In this document: positions 20,142-25,253 of the stretch, one piece after another
Position numbering within the stretch: the stretch's first letter is position 1
How the letters are laid out: each line of letters opens with the position of its first letter
Source of the DNA: Candidatus Omnitrophota bacterium
GTDB taxonomy: Bacteria; Omnitrophota; Gorgyraeia; B26-G9
Direction of reading: 5' to 3'
Length of the DNA stretch: 25,253 nt
Assembly: GCA_022013205.1 (NCBI GenBank)
Contig: JAKLQT010000061.1
Span: 1 to 25,253 of the forward strand
Translations under genes and position numbers: made by a program
The notes under the pieces: model-generated
The model's input: the letters and a program-made list of their open reading frames with translations, nothing else
What the model was told of the DNA's origin: nothing
Databases searched by the model: none

Positions 20142-21855
20142 AATAAAAATCCAGCTTATAAGAGATGGCAATATGAGAGAATATCTAAGGAATTTGCACA
20201 AAGGTATGGCGAGCAGGAGCGGTATGGCAATGATTAGTGTTTTTTTAGTTGTGATTGTACTCACGCTGTTTTTGGGTTCACTTTTGAGGAGAAGTATAGG
20301 TGAAAGCCGTAATACACAGCGGCGATTAGATATTTTACAGGCAGAATATTTGGCAGAATCAGGTATCGATAAAGTTAAGCAGGATTTGTATAAAGCATTT
20401 GAAGTTTTTTACGCTGCGCAAGGAAGGACAGCCGATACTTTTACTTGGTTCGATGATTTAGTAACTGACCCTTTAGAAAAATATTCCGCGATCCCAACTA
20501 ATGCTAAGTTGAAGAATACTCCGAATGCAGCGTATTCAGTTAGAATAACTGATGTTGATGTATCAACATCAGTACCTAAGGACATCACTTTGGTGAGTAC
20601 GGGTACATTTAATGGAATAACAAAAACAGCTACAGCAGTAGTGCGCTATTCGATGGGTTCGGCTAGAGTATTTGACTATTCCTATTTTATTAACAATTAT
20701 GGGTGGTTTTACGGCAGTTCAATTACAAGTCAGGGAGATGTCCGCAGTAATGGAAATTTTTCATTCATGTATAATCCTTTGGTGAACGGCGATGCGTATG
20801 GATCGGTAACCCCTGAATTAGGTGCTGTCGGTACGGTGGGAGGCTCGTATGGGAACGAAAGCATAGGAACGTATCGACGTAAAGCTGATGATACGGCGCG
20901 GCCGGCTAATCCTACGGCAGATCCGATAGATATTGATGGAGATTTTATTCCGGAAGAATTTCCTTATGAAAACGGATATGACGGAACTGTGGAAAAATTT
21001 CCATCTCAAGAATCATTGAATATGCCGTATCTGGGAAATCTGCAGTATTATAAGGAATTGGCAGCTAACAAAAATGGAACTATTCGACAAAAAGGGGTAA
21101 CCCTGGTAAATAATGTATTGGAAGATAACATTGTTTTGATTGGAACAGATGCTGCTCCGATACAAATCGATGGCCCGGTAGTTGTTACCGGAGATGTATT
21201 GATTAAGGGTAAAGTAACCGGGCAAGGTACGATTTATTCAGGCAGGAATACCCATGTTATTGGCAGCGTTGAATACGTTAATCCGCCGGCCTGGTTAAAA
21301 CCGGATATCAACCCCAGCCGGACAGACGCGAGTAATGAAAACAGCGATTTCTTAGGGCTAGTGGCAAAAGGAAATATTGTTATTGGAAATTATACTGAAA
21401 GAAGTTGGGATTATTGCAAACTCTATCTTAATCCAAGGTTTACTAAGGCGTATAAAGTTGATGTCGAAGATGCTGATATTGGTTATGTTTCTTATTACTC
21501 GGAAGGAGAGCCGTATTTCAATGGTGATTATACGGGATTTGACGGCGGGAAAAAGACAGATGGTTCAAAACGGCGTTTTTATGAGTCTTCGTATGATAAC
21601 AAATACTTTGCTTCAGTTGCTGATTCATATGTAAAGATTAATCAAGTCGATGCTGTAACATATACGAATCACGCATTTACAGGAAGGGTAAATAAATTTA
21701 CAATGAACGGATCAATTATTTCCCGTGATGAAGCGATTATTTATTCAAATTATATCAAAATGAACTATGATGTTCGAGCCAGGGATAAAGGGGAAGAACT
21801 CTATTTACCTAGAACATTGGAGCTGCCGCATATCCAATATATAAAACTTGATTAG
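20128..21855 (+). CDS. Large PilX/GspK-like pseudopilin
   Basis: A 575-residue protein with a PilX/GspK-type start: a leader ending SRSG, then MAMISVFLVVIVLTLFLGSL and the conserved polar helix ESRNTQRRLDILQAEYLAESGIDKVKQDLY. Mature residue 5 is Ser, not Glu; loss of Glu5 is typical of the tip subunit GspK. After the helix comes a large beta-rich domain with a repeated-turn stretch (IQIDGPVVVTGDVLIKGKVT, then GTIYSGRNTHVIGSV) that resembles a short beta-helix or bactofilin-like segment. Overlapping starts are possible: ATG 20128 (32-residue leader) or ATG 20173 (17-residue leader, with a purine-rich AGAGATGG upstream). The length is greater than most GspK proteins (about 300), so it may be an adhesin-like tip protein. 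Confidence 0.8.
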   Translation: MANNKIKIQLIRDGNMREYLRNLHKGMASRSGMAMISVFLVVIVLTLFLGSLLRRSIGESRNTQRRLDILQAEYLAESGIDKVKQDLYKAFEVFYAAQGRTADTFTWFDDLVTDPLEKYSAIPTNAKLKNTPNAAYSVRITDVDVSTSVPKDITLVSTGTFNGITKTATAVVRYSMGSARVFDYSYFINNYGWFYGSSITSQGDVRSNGNFSFMYNPLVNGDAYGSVTPELGAVGTVGGSYGNESIGTYRRKADDTARPANPTADPIDIDGDFIPEEFPYENGYDGTVEKFPSQESLNMPYLGNLQYYKELAANKNGTIRQKGVTLVNNVLEDNIVLIGTDAAPIQIDGPVVVTGDVLIKGKVTGQGTIYSGRNTHVIGSVEYVNPPAWLKPDINPSRTDASNENSDFLGLVAKGNIVIGNYTERSWDYCKLYLNPRFTKAYKVDVEDADIGYVSYYSEGEPYFNGDYTGFDGGKKTDGSKRRFYESSYDNKYFASVADSYVKINQVDAVTYTNHAFTGRVNKFTMNGSIISRDEAIIYSNYIKMNYDVRARDKGEELYLPRTLELPHIQYIKLD

Positions 21856-21930
21856 TCCCTTCCTGTCTTGATATTTGGCATATTTAAATCAGGGTTTTAG
21901 AAAACAGGGCAGAGAAGAAAATTATATGAA

Positions 21931-22947
21931 ATGTTAAAACAGATAGTGGTGTATTTATTTGTATTTTGCGGGCTTATAGTATTTACTGCCGCGCGGTGCT
22001 GCGCGGATATAGTAAAACTTAAAAACGGAAATTTTTTTGAAGGGATTGTTATTAAATCAGATGATAATTCAGTGGTGATCGAAGTAGATATTGGCACAAT
22101 AATGTTAGCTATAGATGAAATAGAAAAGATTGAGATTTCATCAACTCAGGAGAAAGATATATTACAGCAACAATGGCAGGAAGCAAAGGAACAAGAGGTC
22201 AGGGAGCAGGAAGCAAAGGAAAAAGAAGAACGAGCAGCACCCGTAGAACCGCCTGCGCCTGCTTTATCCTTACCTGATAAGAAAGAAGCCGATCCAGAGG
22301 AGAAAATAGTAAAAAAAACAAAACAGATACAGCATAAAGCGGCTCGATGTCCTCTTAATAATAGTTATTATTTACTTTCCGTTCCGAAATTCCAGTCTCA
22401 GTCAGAAGGCAGTCCTTTGATTGTTGCGCTTCATGGCTGGCCGGATAGCCCGGAGAGTTTTATGAAAATGTGGGAATTTGAAGGTAATAAGAAAAAAGCT
22501 TTCATTGCTTGTCCAAAATCAATCAGCAAAGGATGGAAGCAAAAAGATGTCTCTAATATATTCAAAATGATTGAAGAAATCAAGAGTAATTATAGCATAG
22601 ATTCCAAAAAAGTATTTATTGCCGGGGTTTCGTTTGGGGGGCATTTTGCTTTATATCTTGGTTTATTGTATCCTGAACAATTTAAAGCAGTTGCTAATGT
22701 TGCCGGGTCTATTATCAGGGCAAGAAAATATATTGGGCCGGTTAAATTATCAAGAGGGAAGAAGCGTTTACCGATATTAATTTTAATCGGAGAAAAAGAT
22801 GAGCAGGCGCGTCATAATTATGCAAAGCAGACAAAACAAGAGTTGGCGAAATATGGTTATCCGGTGACTTATAAAGTAATTCCTGATTTCGGCCATGGTT
22901 ATCTATCCCGATTTTCCCGGGATATAAGTAAGTGGTTTGGGCTTTAG
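21931..22947 (+). CDS. Secreted alpha/beta-hydrolase (esterase-like) with N-terminal small-beta domain
   Basis: A 338-residue exported protein. Signal peptide 1 to about 25, then a 45-residue beta segment (DIVKLKNGNFFEGIV...IEVDIGTIMLAIDEIEKI, 26-69) that reads like a small beta-barrel of the LKNG-xx-EG type. A Glu/Lys/Gln-rich coiled coil and a proline-rich linker follow (72-135). The rest (about 140-338) is an alpha/beta-hydrolase related to PHB-depolymerase/phospholipase-carboxylesterases: ALHGWPDS oxyanion region (166-173), nucleophile Ser234 in GVSFGG, Asp290 in GEKDEQAR and His322 in DFGHGY. No strong Shine-Dalgarno sequence is seen. It follows the pseudopilin genes by 75 nt and may be co-transcribed. 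Substrate unknown. Confidence 0.85.
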   Translation: MLKQIVVYLFVFCGLIVFTAARCCADIVKLKNGNFFEGIVIKSDDNSVVIEVDIGTIMLAIDEIEKIEISSTQEKDILQQQWQEAKEQEVREQEAKEKEERAAPVEPPAPALSLPDKKEADPEEKIVKKTKQIQHKAARCPLNNSYYLLSVPKFQSQSEGSPLIVALHGWPDSPESFMKMWEFEGNKKKAFIACPKSISKGWKQKDVSNIFKMIEEIKSNYSIDSKKVFIAGVSFGGHFALYLGLLYPEQFKAVANVAGSIIRARKYIGPVKLSRGKKRLPILILIGEKDEQARHNYAKQTKQELAKYGYPVTYKVIPDFGHGYLSRFSRDISKWFGL

Positions 22948-23007
22948 AGAGCGCAGAGGGAACGTTATTAGAGAATCGTTTGTTTAGGTGTTAATTATTA
23001 AAAACTT

Positions 23008-23036
23008 TTGCAAAGAGGGTGAGAATGTGCTAAACT
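23008..23036 (+). promoter_or_regulatory. Candidate promoter of the 23085 gene
   Basis: TTGCAA (23008-23013), 17 bp, TAAACT (23031-23036). Spacing is optimal; the -10 matches four of six consensus bases. Confidence 0.35.
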
Positions 23037-23084
23037 TTAACTTTAAATGTTGTGTGAAAAAGCTGCATGCGGAGAATTGCAAAT

Positions 23085-23933
23085 ATGGACAAAAAAACAC
23101 AAATAAAAAACACCTTTAAAATAGTATCACTGCTTCTTGTTATGTCGCTGGAATTTTTAACCGCATTTAGCTCAGCCGCAGAAGTAACAGTAAATCACGC
23201 AAATAGTGATATGTTGGGGCCTTCTTTACAAATAAAAAATGTAACATTTCAAAAAACTGTGCAAGCATTGCAGGCAGAAATATCACACCCTTCATCCCAT
23301 AAAATAGAAGATAATACTTTTGAATTAAAATATAGGATAGAAAATAATCCAAAAATTTTAACTTCAAGTAATAGGTCTGAAGTGTTATTTAAAATTTTTA
23401 TTTTTAGTGTACTCTATGTTAACATAGGAACAGTAATATTTATGTTTTATTCTCTTATAGCAAGAGCTGCGGCTGAAGCATGCTATAAATATATCCCTGT
23501 CATTCTAAGCGTGGTTGCGGTCGGCGCGATTTTCGTGATGCTGTCTCTGGGAATAGATGTTATCGGGCATTATGTCTTTAAGGAGAAGCGTTTGGCAGAG
23601 GGTTCCCGCCTAAAAGCGCTGATAGTAAATAAAATAGGCAGCGGATTAACAGCTTTTCTTAATAAGCTGGAAAATATTTTTGATTATGCCAAAAATATTT
23701 CTGGAGAAAAATTAGCAGCTGAAGCCGGCACAATGGCCTTAATAATAAACCCCGATGAGGAAGAGCCTCCCTCTCCTGCTGAAAAAGAAGCAGATAATAA
23801 AATACGGCTTTTGAAACAAAAAACAGGCCCGGATATATCTAATACAATAGACATATCCGGCACAAGAGGCTTTCCGCTTAACCCTATCCCGTTAAATTCT
23901 TTTGTTATCTTGCCGATACAGCAATCAATATGA
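23085..23933 (+). CDS. Exported two-TM protein of unknown function
   Basis: A 282-residue protein with no family recognised. A signal peptide (1 to about 32, ending AFSSAAE) is followed by a soluble segment of about 70 residues, a TM helix at about 101-125, a second at about 137-162, and a soluble C-terminal part with a proline/glutamate-rich linker (NPDEEEPPSPAEKEADNK) and a hydrophobic end. If the signal is cut, the region between the signal and TM1 is extracytoplasmic and, with two TMs, the C-terminal part returns outside. An upstream in-frame ATG (23067) exists; 23085 is preferred because GGAG lies about 10 nt upstream. No catalytic motif is seen. Confidence 0.65.
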   Translation: MDKKTQIKNTFKIVSLLLVMSLEFLTAFSSAAEVTVNHANSDMLGPSLQIKNVTFQKTVQALQAEISHPSSHKIEDNTFELKYRIENNPKILTSSNRSEVLFKIFIFSVLYVNIGTVIFMFYSLIARAAAEACYKYIPVILSVVAVGAIFVMLSLGIDVIGHYVFKEKRLAEGSRLKALIVNKIGSGLTAFLNKLENIFDYAKNISGEKLAAEAGTMALIINPDEEEPPSPAEKEADNKIRLLKQKTGPDISNTIDISGTRGFPLNPIPLNSFVILPIQQSI

Positions 23934-23982
23934 AAATATAAAATCGAAATTGGGAAAAATCAGCACTGCCTTCCATCTAATT

Positions 23983-24007
23983 CGGATTTTGCCTATTGCA
24001 AAATCCG
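23983..24007. terminator. Hairpin between convergent genes
   Basis: CGGATTTTGC-CTATT-GCAAAATCCG is a perfect 10-bp stem with a 5-nt loop. It lies between the stop of the rightward exported-protein gene (23933) and that of the leftward radical SAM gene (24017) and is likely a shared bidirectional terminator. The T-run is weak on both strands. Confidence 0.6.
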
Positions 24008-24016
24008 GGTTTATGA

Positions 24017-25000
24017 TTACCCGGTTTCTGGTAAAATATCCTGGAGAATATTGTAATCCTGCGTTTTATTAAACAGTTCAAGATGTTCAACCAGTTTTTC
24101 GTCTCCCGGCCTGATAAAGGAACCGCCTTCAACCGCTAATCCCTCGTCGTAGAGGCCGATGAATATAGAAATATTTTTATCTTTTCCACTGTGCGCGGCC
24201 TTAGCAACATCTATAAGTTTGGGAGGCGTGTATTTACCTTCTTTGAAACTTTTTTCCATCGGAGTTCCTTTTGCCGCGAAAGTCGGGTTTAGATGCATAT
24301 TTATGCGCAGGTTATATTGCGCGGCAATGCTGCTTAAATAGTCTATCCCCTGCTTAATGTCATTAACCGCGTCCGCGTCGCTCATTTGCGGCACCGGCTT
24401 TTGCATAAAATAACATTTCAACCTGAATTTATAAGGGGCGATTTTTTTGACAAAATTTTCAAAAAGTTCAAAGCTGAGGCCTTTTTGAAAAATATCATTG
24501 CGGATACGCTCATCAAAGGCTTCTATACCGACGGCGATTTCAAGTTCAGTCGGGGTGTCTCCCTCTTTCAACACCCTGCCTAAAAAATCGAGTTCCTCTA
24601 CCTCAACAAACTCAGGCCGGCTTTCCATGCTAACAACAGAAAGATTGGGAAAGTTCAGATTGAGTTTAGCCATAAGATATATAAGGGCCGTGGAAGAGAA
24701 GGTCTCCTCATCCAGCACCGAACCGTTGTTGCTAATGATTATTTTTTTAACGGATTTCCGTTGCTGAATGACCTCAGGATTATTAAAAACATGGTCTATC
24801 TGGGCGATTAATGTTTTGTAACCGATATGCTCCTTTGACATCTTAGAAGGTAAATTACAGCCGATGCAGCGTGACCAGCGGCAGGCTTGCGTGTAGAACA
24901 CAGTGAAGAGAATCAGCCCTTCATCCGACTCCTGGAACCATATTTGGGCCGGTTTGTTTTTATCGTGTGTTACGTTAAATTTATAAGTTTTTTCTTCCAT
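24017..25000 (-). CDS. Radical SAM protein with C-X4-C-X2-C motif
   Basis: A 327-residue protein of the radical SAM superfamily. The cluster-binding motif near the N-terminus reads YTQACRWSRCIGC, with Cys40, Cys45 and Cys48 (C-X4-C-X2-C instead of the common C-X3-C-X2-C). Downstream are SNNGSVLDEETFS (the glycine-rich SAM region), SMESRPEFVE and EIAVGIEAFDERIRNDIFQKG, which match the Elp3/RaSEA-like group of tRNA- or lipid-related radical SAM enzymes in outline. The exact substrate is not clear from sequence. The frame is open to a TTG at 25024; the ATG at 25000, with AAGAGAG before it, is preferred. A candidate promoter and a leader of about 95 nt lie upstream. It converges on the exported-protein gene. 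Confidence 0.82.
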   Translation of the reverse strand: MEEKTYKFNVTHDKNKPAQIWFQESDEGLILFTVFYTQACRWSRCIGCNLPSKMSKEHIGYKTLIAQIDHVFNNPEVIQQRKSVKKIIISNNGSVLDEETFSSTALIYLMAKLNLNFPNLSVVSMESRPEFVEVEELDFLGRVLKEGDTPTELEIAVGIEAFDERIRNDIFQKGLSFELFENFVKKIAPYKFRLKCYFMQKPVPQMSDADAVNDIKQGIDYLSSIAAQYNLRINMHLNPTFAAKGTPMEKSFKEGKYTPPKLIDVAKAAHSGKDKNISIFIGLYDEGLAVEGGSFIRPGDEKLVEHLELFNKTQDYNILQDILPETG

Positions 25001-25041
25001 CTCTCTTATCTTCTTTAGCCACAAAGAGCACAGAGTTCACA

Positions 25042-25062
25042 CCTGCCTGGCGGCAAGACAGG
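25042..25062. repeat. Imperfect palindrome in the radical SAM gene leader
   Basis: A 21-bp imperfect inverted repeat (CCTGCCTGGC...CAAGACAGG, two mismatched pairs) lies between the predicted promoter and the start codon. The adjacent CACAAAGAGCACAGAG (25021-25035) resembles degenerate tandem strings found dispersed in some genomes. It could be a dispersed repeat or an mRNA leader hairpin. Confidence 0.35.
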
Positions 25063-25102
25063 GAGAAAAATTAAAGCATAAATCCTTCTATCGCGTTAAT
25101 TC

Positions 25103-25131
25103 ATTATATAGCGCTTATTATAAGATTTAAA
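25103..25131 (-). promoter_or_regulatory. Candidate promoter of the radical SAM gene
   Basis: Read on the - strand: TTTAAA (25126-25131), 17 bp, perfect TATAAT (25103-25108). The -35 matches four of six bases. No gene is seen from 25025 to the window end. Confidence 0.4.
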
Positions 25132-25253
25132 GTGTTTTCTCAGGAGTTGGAAAAAGCACAGCAATTAAGAACCTAAAATTCTTCGCGCTTCTTTAGGCGT
25201 TAAATTCGAGGATAGAGAAGAAAAAACAACATAAAGCGTAAAAAAACATTTCA

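Noticed and set aside
1..25253. rRNA, tRNA or CRISPR arrays
   Set aside because: No rRNA-like conserved stretches, no cloverleaf with a TTCRA arm, and no regularly spaced direct repeats were seen.
1..25253. Frequent GGCCTG words as a strand-biased KOPS-like motif
   Set aside because: The word follows coding direction (Gly-Leu codons), switching strand with the genes, so it reflects codon use rather than replication polarity.

Overview
The window looks like a chromosome segment from a Gram-negative-type, uncultured bacterium. Evidence for a diderm cell is an Lnt apolipoprotein N-acyltransferase, a YidC with a large periplasmic domain, SecA with a zinc-binding tail, and many Sec/prepilin-type exported proteins. 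The mix of an origin-type cluster, many short type IV pilin-like genes, a GH16 glucanase and lineage-specific secreted proteins suggests Candidatus Omnitrophota (OP3) or a relative. That assignment is an inference from gene style, not from a marker comparison.

Region 1 (1-7976, all + strand) is the conserved origin-proximal cluster rpmH-rnpA-yidD-yidC-jag(N-terminal domain only)-mnmG-[HAMP membrane protein]-parA-parB-ndk. rpmH (136-273) is only 45 codons but clear. Two perfect parS palindromes (core TGTTCCACGTGGAACA) bracket mnmG. The first overlaps the jag stop codon. The second lies inside the 3' end of mnmG and encodes part of its C-terminal tail. ParA and ParB are complete, so the segregation module (ParA, ParB, parS) is all here. 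mnmE and rsmG, usual members of such clusters, are absent; a two-transmembrane HAMP-only protein stands directly before parA.

Region 2 (7977-9561) has a 348-bp spacer with a large nested inverted-repeat element and a REP-like GC hairpin, then a secreted protein built of about 48-residue repeats, then a 409-bp stretch with no gene I can support.

Region 3 (9562-18343) has a pilin-like gene converging on a leftward block: three tandem paralogous pilin-like genes, then secA and lnt. Upstream, also leftward, are a short O-antigen-ligase-like membrane protein and a secreted GH16 beta-glucanase with an InlB-type repeat and an F5/8 C (discoidin) domain. The ligase-like gene has a near-consensus sigma-70 promoter placed so that transcription would start at the ATG itself (leaderless).

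Region 4 (18449-23933, + strand, more AT-rich) is a minor-pseudopilin operon: PilV-like, PilW/GspJ-like, a small coiled-coil/TM gene split by a frameshift at an A9 tract, and a 575-aa PilX/GspK-like protein. It is followed by a secreted alpha/beta-hydrolase with an unusual N-terminal extension and an unrecognised two-TM exported protein. Region 5 (24017-25253, - strand) holds a radical SAM protein with a C-X4-C-X2-C cluster motif and its leader.

No rRNA, tRNA, CRISPR array or intact mobile element was seen.
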